From: Cochliopodium minus
Taxonomy: Eukaryota; Discosea; Himatismenida; Cochliopodiidae
Direction: 5' to 3'
Assembly: GCA_024220525.1 (NCBI GenBank)
Contig: JAMYWO010000196.1
Location: 58,118 to 79,211, forward strand
DNA: 21,094 nt
Part shown: positions 9,901 to 19,832 of the stretch, piece by piece
Numbering within the stretch: the stretch's first letter is position 1
Layout of the letters: each line of letters starts with the position of its first letter
Notes under the pieces: model-generated
What the model was told of the DNA's origin: nothing
The model's input: only the letters and a program-made list of their open reading frames with translations
Database searches by the model: none
Made by a program: the position numbers and the translations under genes

Positions 9901-10776
9901 ATGGGAGTATCCATCTTACCACATGGAGATAATCTCTATTCATATCTGGTGATAGACAAAAAAGAGAAATTGGCAGTAGTAATAGATGCAGGAGAGCCAG
10001 ATATGATCATCAAAGAAGCAAAGAAAAGAAATGTGAAGGTAGCAGCAGTTCTCTGCACAGATAATCTCCCTGATTTCACACGTGGAGTCAACAAGATAAG
10101 AGATTCCATCGCTGCAGATACATTCACCACCATGGTAAGAAGAACAAGTGGTGTAGTGATGGCATCTGATCAAACCCAATTAAAAATTGGTAAAATAAAA
10201 TAGTTTTTTTTTTCAGTGAAATTAATATTATTTTTAAATTAAATTAATAATTTATATTGAATTTTTGTTTTTGTTTTAGGAGGATTGAGAATTAGAATGA
10301 TCCCTTGTATTTTGGGAATGCCCACTGGTTCTTCTATGTTCTATGTCGAGGTTGACAACCCTAAGGATCGCTACCACAACCCTCCTAAACCTAGATCCGC
10401 TTTCTTCTCTGGGAAGTTTCTCACCTCCAATGGTCTTCTCCAATTCAGCAGAAGTAAAATTTATTTATTTTTATTTTATTTTATCATTATTATTATTATT
10501 TTCATTTTACTTTTTATTTTAATTATTTATTTATTTTATTTATTTCAATTATATTAATTCTTGTCATTTTTTATCTTTCTTCATTTGAATTTCTTTTATT
10601 TTTTGTATTTATTAATTTATTTTAACAATATTTTATTTTTTTTTTATTTTTATTTATTTTAATTTCTTCTATAAATAAATTTTTTCTTTTTATTTATTTA
10701 TTTAATTATTTTATCATGATTTTATTTTTTTAATTTTTTATTTTTATTTTTATATTTATTTTTATTTTTATTTTTA

Positions 10777-10807
<31 letters not shown>

Positions 10808-12975
10808 CATTTATTTAATTATTTTAATCATGATTTTATTTTTTTTAAATTTTTCTTTATTTATTTTTTAATTCTTTATTTAAATATTGAATTTTATTAA
10901 TAATTTATTAATTTTATTTAGAATCATCCGAGCATGTGGGAAAAGTGATCCAAAACGAAATTTTCACATTGGACTTTTCTTGCCAAGTTTTCCCTGCAGT
11001 GGAAGAAGCTCTCAAAAACATCTGTTTCCTTGGAAGAAGTCAAATTAGAAAAAAAGAAATTAAAAAAAAAGTAAATTTTTATTTTTTTATTTTTGAATTT
11101 ATTTAAATAATTTTTTTTAAATTTTTTTTGATTTTATTAATTTAATTTTTTATTTTTTCTTTTTATTTTTAATAATTTTTATTTTTCAAAATTCATTTTT
11201 TATTTTTCATTTTTTTTAGATTGTTGAAGTTTTTTCAAAGAGAAAGAGAAATTTGCCTTGTGTCCCTTTTGACTTGGAAGACGAAATCGAAACCAACCCT
11301 TTTCTTGGGATCATGAGAGTAACCATTTTTTTAACATTAATTTCAATTTTTGTTAAATATTTTTTTCACTTTTTTTTAATTTTTTTTAATTTTTTTTATT
11401 TTTTATTTTTTCATTTTTTATTTTTTGTTTTTTATTTTTTATTTTTTATTTTTTTTTTATTTTTTATTTTTTATTTTTTATTTTATTATTTTTTTATTTT
11501 TTATTTTTGTTACTTAAATTTATCAATATTTTTTTTCTCGTTTATTAGCATGATCTCTACCATTTTTTGAGAACGAGAGTAGAGCCTTACCCTGTCTCTT
11601 ATCTTCTCTCCAAACTTTCTAGTGAACGTGAAGTAATATTTTTTATTAAATTTATACTTTTTTTAGTTTTATTTTTAAAATTTTAAAATTTTTATTATTT
11701 TAAATTAATATTATTTTTTTGTTTTTTATTTTTTATTTTTTTTATTAAAGTTATTTTTTTAGTTCTTATTAATTCTTTTTTTTAATATTTTTATTTAAAT
11801 TAATTATTTATATTTTTTAAAAAGATAGGATTCGGAAAACATTTTGGAGTAGAGGATTTTGATAATGTAAAATTGATTGAAAGATTAGAAAAAATGGGAG
11901 ACAATGAGGAACTGACAGAGCCCCAAATCCTTACTAAACTTGTTTTGCTTTTGTCCTTGCTTTCCAACAAAATTTCAGAGGAGCTTGGTCGTGTTGGAAG
12001 AAGTAACATTTTGATAAAAGATGATAGAATTGGGTTTAGATTAAGAAAGGGAGAAGATTGGGGTAAAAATAAATTTGATTTTATTACATTAAAATTTTTT
12101 TAATTTTGTTTATTTTTTATTTTATATTTTTTTATTTTTTATTTTTTATTTTTTATTTTTATATTTATATTTTTTTATTTTTTTATTTTTATTTATTTAT
12201 TTATATTTACTTATTTATATTTTATTTTTTAATTAATAAATACTTTAATTTTATTTTTTATTATTTATCTTTGATTTTGTGATTTACTTCAGGTGCTACT
12301 CTGTTTTTGATGGTTAACGAAAAAAATCCCAGACTTTGTCCTGTGAGATGCCTCAAAAGATACTTGGTTCTCACTGAGGATTATAAGTTCGAAGAGGCGG
12401 AATACGGGAAGGAAATCGATCGTTTGTTTTTGTCACATGAAAAAGATCAAAGAAAGCCTTTGTTGGAAAGTAAAAAAAAATTTTTTAATGTTTTTATTTT
12501 TATTTTTTATTTTTTTAATTTTTTTCAGTTTTTTTTCAAAGTTTTTTTTTCATTTTTTTTTTTTAAAGATCAAATACTGGATATTGTCAAAGTTTTCTTG
12601 AAAGAAAGTGATTATGATCTGGAGTATTCTTCGGTCAGATCTTTCTACGAGAAAAGAGCCAAAGAGATATCCCACGAGGGAGCCAAATTTTATTCCTGCA
12701 ACAACCTGTTGTTGTCGAAATACAACAAAGCAGAAGCACTCATCTGGTGGCTCAAAGAAAAAAAGATGAATCCAAAGAGGATTATTTTTGTTGACGATAA
12801 CAGTGATAATGCCTTTTCTGTTTATATGCATATTTGTAACACTACCCAGATTAGTATTCATTCTTATTGGTACACCCCTCCGTCTTATGGGAAAGATGAG
12901 TTGTCTGATCAAGAGATGAGAAAGATGTTCTTGTACATTTCCCAAAACAAACAATTATCTTTGAAACAAAATTAA
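9901..12975 (+). CDS. Multi-domain pseudoenzyme: glyoxalase II-like, tyrosine-recombinase-like and HAD-like regions
   Basis: Eight exons join in phase (9901-10189, 10280-10453, 10922-11070, 11220-11318, 11549-11632, 11825-12062, 12293-12469, 12569-12975), giving 538 residues. Residues 1 to about 250 follow the hydroxyacylglutathione hydrolase (glyoxalase II) line: NLYSYLVIDKKEKLAVVIDA, a KVAAVL strand, then IPCILGMPTGSSMFYVEV, AFFSGKFL and the C-terminal NPFLGIMR. The metal-binding THxHxDH loop reads CTDNLPDFTRG, and the later His and Asp ligands are also absent. Residues 266 to about 445 resemble a tyrosine-recombinase core: LVLLLSLLSNKISEELGRV, RIGFRLRKGE, PRLCPVRCLKRYL, DRLFLS and YSSVRSF, without the catalytic Arg/His/Tyr set. 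Residues 440-538 look like a HAD/DUF2608 C-terminal half (NKAEAL, PKRIIFVDDNSDN). Function is unknown; a scaffold or sensor is possible. The joint after exon 5 falls at the 77-nt repeat and may be an assembly chimera, and exons 6-8 could be a separate gene. Confidence 0.6.
10740..10805 (+). repeat. (TTTTTA)n hexamer array inside an intron
   Basis: The intron between exons 2 and 3 of the 9901 gene contains about eight near-perfect copies of TTTTTA around 10757-10804, embedded in 470 bp of T-rich DNA. The same hexamer precedes position 2766 and forms the right end of the window. Confidence 0.8.
11567..11643 (+). repeat. Exact 77-nt direct repeat, copy B
   Basis: Second copy of bases 1-77, lying in exon 5 of the 9901 gene and the start of the next intron. 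The following introns stay related but differ by many small indels, while the exons after them (295 on in copy A, 11825 on in copy B) do not resemble each other. Confidence 0.9.
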
Positions 12976-13054
12976 AAAGAATAAAATTTATTTAAAAAAA
13001 AAATGTTTTAACAAGAAATTGGTTTTTTGAAGTTTATTTAATTTAAATAAAATT

Positions 13055-14285
13055 TTAGTTTTCTTTATTTTTTTTGTCAGTGTAGTATTTGTATCCAAAA
13101 AAGGAAACACCAACAACAGTCAGTCCCAAAACTACACCTGTCAAAGTTTTCCAAATACTGAATTCACTTTTTAATGAATAAAAAAAAAATTAATCTTAAA
13201 AAATATTTAAAAATAATTAAAAATTAACCTATCTTCTTTTGGTACAGTCAATCCCCATCTTTTTGGTTGAAGAAAATGATCCAAAACGTCCTTACGAATG
13301 AGTGGCAAAGTAGTCAAAACATTTTCCTTGTTTCCATTCATTTCAATGTAATATTTTAATTTTGGTTCGGTACCTAAAAAACAAATTTATTTTTTTATTT
13401 ATTTTATATTTTTATTTTATTTTTTTTTATATAATATTTTAAAATATTTTAATTTTGTTTGATTTTTACCACTTCCTCTCAAAGTCACTTCAGCTCCATT
13501 TGAGAAATAAAAGGTTATCATTTGGGTAGAATTTGAAAGAGGGAGGGTTGGTTTAAAACCTTGCACTCTGCTGTCATGTCTTTCCAAAAAAATTAAAAAA
13601 AAATAAAAATAAGAAAATAAAAATAAGAAATTAAAAATTTTTTTTAAAAGAATTACAAAAAAATAAAAAAATAAATTACCCTTTTCCTGTCAAATCACGA
13701 ATGTGAGAAATAGGAAATTCTCCGCACAAAGCAGTGTATTTTCCATTGTTTCTGATTTCATCAAAAAGGTTTTTCATAACTACCCATTTATTTTCGATTG
13801 AAAAAAAATGAAATTGAAATTTAAAAATTAAAAAATAAAAAATAAAAAATAGATAATAAAAAATAAAAAAATAAAAAAATAAAAAATAAAAAAATGAATT
13901 AATTTTTTTACCAACAGGATCATAACAGTAGACATAACCATTTAAAGTAGAAAAGAAGCCAATTTTCTCGTAAATTTCGTTAAGGTAATCTTGCACTGTC
14001 ATTTTTCTGTTCTTCTTCAAGTAACCTGCCATTTCTGCAAACACTCCTGCTGTTCTAATTCCATCCTAATAAAAAAATGAAGTTATTTTGATTTATAATT
14101 TTTAATTTTGTGATTTTTTTTAATTAAATTTAAATATTTAGAATTTTTTTGTTATTTATTATTTACATTTTTTATTTTTATTCTTTTTTTATTTTTTATT
14201 TTTATTTTTATTTATTCTTTTATTTTTTATTAAAATTTATATTTATATTTATTTTTTTTTATTCTTTTTTATTTTTTATATTTAT

Positions 14286-14319
<34 letters not shown>

Positions 14320-17253
14320 ATTTATCATTTTTTTTTATTCTTTTATTTTTTATTTATATTTATTTTATTATTTTATTATTTTTTATGTTTTTTTGTTTTT
14401 TTTTTTACTTTATCCCAGCACAAATCACCAACCATGTAACCGATAGACTCTTCGAAAGCAAAGATGATGTTTTTTCCTTCTTTCTTGAGAGCGTCCGCAC
14501 GGGAACCTAACCACTTAAACCCAGTCAATGTTTCCTCATAATAAAATCCCTCTACTTCTGCAAATTTTTTCAAAGCCTATAAATAAAATTGAAAAAATAA
14601 AAATAAAAATTAATTTATAAAATAAAAAATAAAAAATAAAAATGAATATAAAAGAAAAAATATAAAATATAAAACATAAAAAAATAATTGAATTAATAAT
14701 AAAATTGAAAAAATAAAGAAAAAACAAACATAAAAATAAAAAATAAACGAAAAAACGAAAAAATGTAAAAAATAAAAGAAAATAAAAAAAATAAAAATTT
14801 AATTAAAATATTACAAAATTTACTAAAAATTTAATGAAATTATGTTAATAATAAATAAAAAATGAACGAAAAATAAAAAATAAAATATAAAATAAATAGA
14901 TGAAAAAAGAATTGATATAATAAAATAAAATTTCAAAACAAAAAAAGTAAAAAATTAAAAAAATTTTAAATAAACTAATTAAGTAAATTTGAATTAAATA
15001 AACTTTAAAAAAAATGAAAAAACTAAATAAACATAAAATATGGTAATCAAATAAAATTTGAAAATAAAAATTTGAAAATAAAAAATTAGAAAATAAAAAA
15101 AACTAAAAAATTAAATGAAATCATTTTTACTTTTGATGAAACTGCACTTGAGAGAAAGACACAATTCTTTGGGTCAACATTTGGATTTTTTTGTTTGTAA
15201 AGATACCTAATTTCGAATAAAAACAATAATTTTAAATAATTTTAAATAATTTTTTATTTTAATATTTTTATATTTTTTTTGATTTTTTTATTTTTTTATT
15301 TTTGATTTTTAATATTTTTTATTTTATTTTTATTTTATTTACCAAACCCAACTTGCCAAAATGATACCAATTTCGTTACCGTTGTACAACTTCCATTTTC
15401 CATTTACCTTTTCAGAAACACAAAATCTATCAGAATCAGGGTCATTGGCAAGAATGAGGGTAGCCTTATTTTTATCTGACAAAAAAATAAAAAATAAAAA
15501 AAAAATTTAAAATTTTAATTATTATTTTTTAATATTCATTAATTTTTTTAAAAATTTTTTTTATTTTTTATTCATTTTTTTTATTTTTTAATAATTTTTT
15601 ATTTATTTTTTTATTTATTTTTTTATTTTAAATATTTATTTTTCAATAATTTTGAAATATTTTTATTTATTTGTCTTAGATATATTTTTAATATTTTTTA
15701 TTTTTATTTTTATTTCATTTAAAATATTTTTTTATTATTTTTTGATTTAATTTTTTTATATTTTTTTATAATGTTAATTATTTTTATTTTATTTTTACCA
15801 GCGGTCTCAATTGCCAATTTGAGGGAACCCTTTCCTTCTTCAGGGTTGGGGAACTTTACGGTAGGGAATTCAGGGTCAGGCAACATTTGCTCCTTGACAG
15901 AGATGAATGGAGTAAGATTGAATGTTGAGAAAATCTTTTCTGCCCATTTTTGACCAACACCTGGTTTTATGAAAAATAAAAAATTTGAAATAAAAAATTT
16001 GAAATAAAAAATAAAAATAAAAAATTTGAAAAAAAATATGAAATAAAAATTTGAAATAAAAAATTTGAAATAAAAAATAAAAATATAAAAAATAAAAAAT
16101 AAAAAATAAAAAATAAACAAAAAATAAACAAAAAATAAACAAAAAATAAAAATGAAAAATAATAAAATTTTTTTATTTCGTGTAAAGAAAATATTAAATT
16201 TCAATTATTAGAAAACAGGGACATAATCAAAAGAAAACGACAAAAAAAAGATTAATTTTTTACCATGCATTGGTGTGAAGACGATCCCAAGATCCTTAGT
16301 GTTCTCCAAATTCTCGCTTCCAAACTGACAAAACTTATCCAAACAGTCCTTGTAGTAATTCCTCTCCACCTGCAAAGTGGGATCAACCAACAAAGAGTTG
16401 CTCTTGTCCAACAAAAGATCATTTGAAATGATATCGGACCAAGGCTCTTCGTTCTTTTCGATTTCATCTTTGATGTTCTTGTCTATTGGTTCGATGATTT
16501 GACTGCCGTTCTCCCAGTACACTTTGTAACCGTTGTATTCTTTTGGGTTGTGCGATGCTGTCACCATCACTCCTGCTGTTGCTTTGAGCAGTGTCACTGC
16601 GTATGAGACGAATGGTGTTGGTACTACTTCTGAGAACAAATAGACCTATTTTAAAAATACAATTTGTTTGGATGAGGATTTCGAAATTTAAAGGATCTTT
16701 GTTTTATATAATAAAATATAATGAAATCCCAAATTAATTTCACATTATTTTTTTTTATTTTTTTTTGGATCTTTATTAGTGATCCATATATAAATTTTCA
16801 ATGAAAGAAAAGTCCCAATATTTCCCAATATTTAAATGAATGAAATATATACCAATATATTTTAGAGAAAATGATATTTGTTTATATAATTAATTCTTTT
16901 TATACCCTTATTCCTTTCCCAAGAAAAATTTTAGCAGAGATTCTCGCATAATTCAAGGAATTGTGTCTTCCATCATATCCTATTACAACACCTCCATCCT
17001 GTTTTTTCTCATTGAGAATATGTTGGGCAATACCTTGTGCAGTTTGCGCAACGGTCAAGCTATTCATGTATGCAAATCCTCCTTTCATCACCTCTCTTAA
17101 TCCTGCAGTTCCAAAGGACAATTTAAAATTGAGTCTCTTATCCAATTCTTCCCAGTTTTTCTCATTGTAAAGATTTTCAATTTCCACTCTATCATTCTTT
17201 TCGAATGCATATTTCAACCATAAATCATATTTTTCTTGTATTTTCTCTGACAT
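13055..17253 (-). CDS. PGM2: Phosphoglucomutase/phosphopentomutase (PGM2 type) with a C-terminal membrane anchor
   Basis: Eleven minus-strand exons join in phase (17253-16906, 16645-16264, 15960-15799, 15475-15343, 15206-15131, 14576-14409, 14065-13912, 13779-13680, 13579-13470, 13373-13229, 13166-13055), giving 629 residues, near the usual PGM2 length. All hallmarks of the alpha-D-phosphohexomutases are intact: FGTAGLRE near 56, the phosphoserine loop TASHNP (Ser about 147), the metal loop NDPDSDR (308-314), [10 protein letters not shown] (406-415) and the phosphate-binding RGSGTEPK (542-549). The FEES-GYM sugar loop fits PGM2 rather than PGM1. The enzyme interconverts hexose or pentose 1- and 5/6-phosphates. 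The last exon adds a segment absent from known PGM2: [19 protein letters not shown] (about 600-618) with a basic tail [11 protein letters not shown], predicted as a tail anchor facing the enzyme to the cytosol. The start at 17253 follows a run of A and lies before the N-terminal helix. It is convergent with the 9901 gene, 79 bp apart. Confidence 0.95.
14577..15130 (-). other. Longest intron of the phosphoglucomutase gene, low complexity only
   Basis: This 554-bp intron between exons 5 and 6 is A-rich on the plus strand (AAAAATAAA-type words) with no coding potential, repeat family or RNA-like element that I can see. The neighbouring intron 14066-14408 has the opposite, T-rich polarity. Confidence 0.7.
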
Positions 17254-17453
17254 TTTTTTTTTTATAATTTTAAAGTCAAAGTGAGTAAAGATTTTATATT
17301 TATTGTGAGTAAAATATAAAGAAATGAGTAAAGATATGAGAAAAACAATAGGTATCATTCAAATGACTTTAAGAATGATCGAATGATCGACAATTTATAA
17401 CATATATCGTCAAAAATAATTGTTTTTTTCTTCCAAAATTTTGTTTTAATTTT

Positions 17454-17979
17454 TTATTTCTTCGTCCATTTTGGCATCATTGGTTGTTTTCCTGTCACAA
17501 TATCTTTCCACATGATGAAATCAGATACCAAACTAAATAAAGGATATTTGAAGGTGGCTGGTTTATTCTTTTCAAATACAAAATGTCCTACCCATGCAAA
17601 TCCATATCTTAAAAGTATTTGAAAGTATGATAAAGGTAAAAATATATGTAAAAAATGAAAAATTAATTGGTAATTAAGATCAATCATTTAATAGAAATTA
17701 GGAATTATATTGATTATTATTGTACATGTATTAAAATATTTTTAAATAGGTTCAATTAATCGTGTTTATATTTGATATATCTATTTATTTTTACCCACAT
17801 AATGGAATCATCAAGAAGTATTTCAATTTTAATGTGGCCAAGAAGAATACAAAGATCAATATGACCAATGATGTTCCAATGAAATGTAATGTTCTATTGA
17901 TTGGATGTGCATGTTCTTGTAAATAAAATGGATAGAAAGTATCAAGGGATTTATGTGTTTGGATTGATTTGTTGCTCAT
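17454..17979 (-). CDS. DUF962 / Mpo1-like (YGL010w) membrane protein
   Basis: Two minus-strand exons (17979-17795, 17607-17454) join in phase to give 112 residues, a typical length for the short DUF962 form. The first exon reads YPFYLQEHAHPINRTLHFIGT followed by hydrophobic helices. The second gives GYGFAWVGHFVFEKNKPATF, the family signature, then YPLFSLVSDFIMW. The conserved histidines (in EHAHP, LHFIG and VGHF) are present. Yeast Mpo1 is an ER Fe(II)-dependent dioxygenase that shortens 2-hydroxy fatty acids made from phytosphingosine; the retained His set suggests an active enzyme here. Four hydrophobic segments are likely. The start ATG 17979 follows an A-run. It is divergent from the cytochrome b561 gene and about 200 bp upstream of the phosphoglucomutase start on the same strand. 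Confidence 0.9.
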
Positions 17980-18208
17980 TTTTTTATTTAAAAATTGGAA
18001 ATGAAAGCATCAAAATTTTTTTACTTTTTTCTTCAAATTCCAAAAAAAGATTGAAGATATAATACTCTTGAAGATTGACCAATCAAAATTAAACTTGAAT
18101 TAAACTTTATTTTAATATTTTGAAATTTAGCGAAAATAATTACAAATAATGATTTTTAGTTCACGAAAATCAAATCATATCAAATCATATCCAATCATAA
18201 TTAAAAAA
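17980..18208. promoter_or_regulatory. Divergent promoter with a CCAAT-type inverted pair and a 10-bp tandem repeat
   Basis: This 229-bp region separates the DUF962 and cytochrome b561 start codons. GATTGACCAATC at 18073-18084 is a CCAAT core facing a mirrored ATTGG/CAATC arm. At 18171-18200 there are two copies of CAAATCATAT followed by CCAATCATAA. Both are visible in the sequence; a role as binding sites is inference. The tandem block lies within 40 bp of the chosen ATG 18209, so it may instead be in the leader. Confidence 0.4.
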
Positions 18209-19378
18209 ATGATGAAAAAATTTTTGATTTTGTTGATATTTCTTATAAATTTTGGTAATTTTGAGGAAATTGATAATGGGTTCAACCATTTGAATAATTT
18301 CATAGTGAGATGGGAATTGATAGAGGAAGAATCACAAATCAAATTCTATATTTCGGCAAAAACGAAAGGATTCATGGCAATAGGGTTCAATCTTCATCAT
18401 AGTATGATAGATGCTGATATGATAGTGGGATGGGTTGATAGAGAAAAAAATGATAACAATGTGACAGTGTTGGATTGTTATTCAACAAAATATGGACCAC
18501 CATCTCAAGATATAGATTTGGGAGGTTATATAAATGTATATGGAACATCTGGAAGTATAAATGGAGATTATACAGAGATCTCATTCATCAGGAATCTCAC
18601 CAGCTTTGATAAATATGACGTGAATATAACAAAGGGAAAAAAGATATATTTTTTATATGCTTATGGTGATGATCAAAGTGTGGATTATGATTCCTTGAAG
18701 ATATCTAAACACAAAGATTATGGAGTATTTAAGGTAGATTTTTTCACGAAGGGTCCCCTCAAGAAAAGTAGGGTTGGAGTCATCATACATTCTGCATTGA
18801 TGATAATAAGTTGGGTTATATTGTCAACATTGGGAACAATAATAGCAAGGTTTCTTTTTTTTTTCAAAATACCTTTTCATTTTTTTTTTTATTTATTTTT
18901 TATATTTAATATTTTTAAAACTATAAAAATTACTATCAAAAATAAATTTTCAATTAGATACTGGAAAAACAACGATAGTTGGTTCTATTATCACATTATG
19001 TCTCAAACCATGAGTGTTTTGTTAACTTTTCTTTCATTTTGGGTGATTGTTTCAATTAGAAATTTTAAAGCAGAGAAACATCAGGTTTTGGGATCCTTCA
19101 TTTTGATAATGGCTATAATACAACCAATTTTGGGTGCAATATCTCATTGTGAATACAAAGAAACAAGAAATTTCATTCCCTTTTGGCCAGATAAAATACA
19201 TTGGTACGTAGGAAGGATTGTTCATATACTCGCTTTAATAAATATTATTTTTGGAATGGAAATTTATGCTGAGAATGTTAACAAAAAGTATTTTACTATC
19301 ATGTTGGTAAACAATATAATCATTTTTATTTTATCATTGATTTTTTTTTTTAGATTCCTTTTATTATTTGGATTATAA
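18209..19378 (+). CDS. DOMON-cytochrome b561 fusion protein (ferric reductase-like)
   Basis: Two exons: 18209-18849 and 18958-19378. ATG 18209 is chosen over ATG 18149 because it begins a signal peptide (MMKKFLILLIFLINFGNF) after an A-run. A DOMON domain follows: VRWELI, KGFMAIGFN, MIDADMIVGW (axial Met region), DCYSTKYGPPSQDI, FIRNL and the closing IYFLYAYG. Then comes a cytochrome b561 core with four heme histidines: VGVIIHSALM, WFYYHIMSQ, EKHQVLGSF and KIHWYVGRIVH. Such proteins pass electrons from ascorbate across a membrane to iron or to a heme acceptor. The 108-nt intron (GTTTC...TTAG) has no stop and a length divisible by three, so a retained form would insert 36 residues. The spliced form restores ARYWKNNDSWF, as in the family. 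C-terminal TMs end in a Phe/Leu-rich segment. Family identity is clear; the substrate is not. Confidence 0.87.
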   Translation: MMKKFLILLIFLINFGNFEEIDNGFNHLNNFIVRWELIEEESQIKFYISAKTKGFMAIGFNLHHSMIDADMIVGWVDREKNDNNVTVLDCYSTKYGPPSQDIDLGGYINVYGTSGSINGDYTEISFIRNLTSFDKYDVNITKGKKIYFLYAYGDDQSVDYDSLKISKHKDYGVFKVDFFTKGPLKKSRVGVIIHSALMIISWVILSTLGTIIARFLFFFKIPFHFFFYLFFIFNIFKTIKITIKNKFSIRYWKNNDSWFYYHIMSQTMSVLLTFLSFWVIVSIRNFKAEKHQVLGSFILIMAIIQPILGAISHCEYKETRNFIPFWPDKIHWYVGRIVHILALINIIFGMEIYAENVNKKYFTIMLVNNIIIFILSLIFFFRFLLLFGL

Positions 19379-19475
19379 TAACTTTGTTCTTAATGATATC
19401 TGAAGTAACCATCTTTATTTAAAAAATTTTTTCTTCAATATTTTTTAACAATAAAAACTTAACTTTAAACAGGAA

Positions 19476-19685
19476 ATGTCTTTGTTAAAAGATAGAAAGT
19501 TTGTATTGTCTAACAACCCTCTCACTGAACAATTTGTCGAAATGGAGGATGTGAAAATGGAGCAGATAGAAATCAAACCTCAAAGGAAAATCTTCACAAC
19601 AAAGTTGTTCATATTTATTTCTACTCTTCTCTCCATTTCTTATTTGTTCATCTTTCTGATAACAAGTATAATAGTGCCTTATTAA
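19476..19685 (+). CDS. Small single-pass membrane protein, hypothetical
   Basis: The ORF encodes 69 residues from ATG 19476. The first 45 are charged, with alternating acidic and basic residues (QFVEMEDVKMEQIEIKPQRK). One TM helix follows (LFIFISTLLSISYLFIFLITS) and a very short IVPY end, so it looks tail-anchored or type II. No family recognised. The good ATG, the sharp split between a soluble and a membrane part, and the position between two solid genes on the same strand favour a real gene. TAAACAG just before GAAATG could be a 3' splice site, so a short upstream exon is possible. Confidence 0.55.
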   Translation: MSLLKDRKFVLSNNPLTEQFVEMEDVKMEQIEIKPQRKIFTTKLFIFISTLLSISYLFIFLITSIIVPY

Positions 19686-19832
19686 ATAATTTTGATTAAA
19701 ACTGTTAAAAATGAATAGACATTAACAACTTTGTTAGCGGATATTTAACCAACAAATATTGAACATCTCTTAAAAAATAATTAAATACTTTAATAATTTA
19801 ATTGTGAAGATTAATTTTGAACAATCATTTGG

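Noticed and set aside
12550-12954. Long minus-strand frame opposite the HAD-like exon
   Set aside because: It lies antisense to a coding exon with clear plus-strand motifs and reads into intron poly-A; a shadow frame.
9901-12975. Intact mobile element (Crypton or DIRS) at the recombinase-like region
   Set aside because: No catalytic residues, no terminal repeats, no reverse transcriptase or RNase H, and the exons splice in phase with neighbours.
14149-14439. 96-residue Phe/Tyr-rich plus-strand frame, possible membrane protein
   Set aside because: Pure T-run translation within a phosphoglucomutase intron; other Phe/Tyr/Ile-only frames in introns (about 4038-4220, 11340-11540, 16010-16200) were dropped for the same reason.
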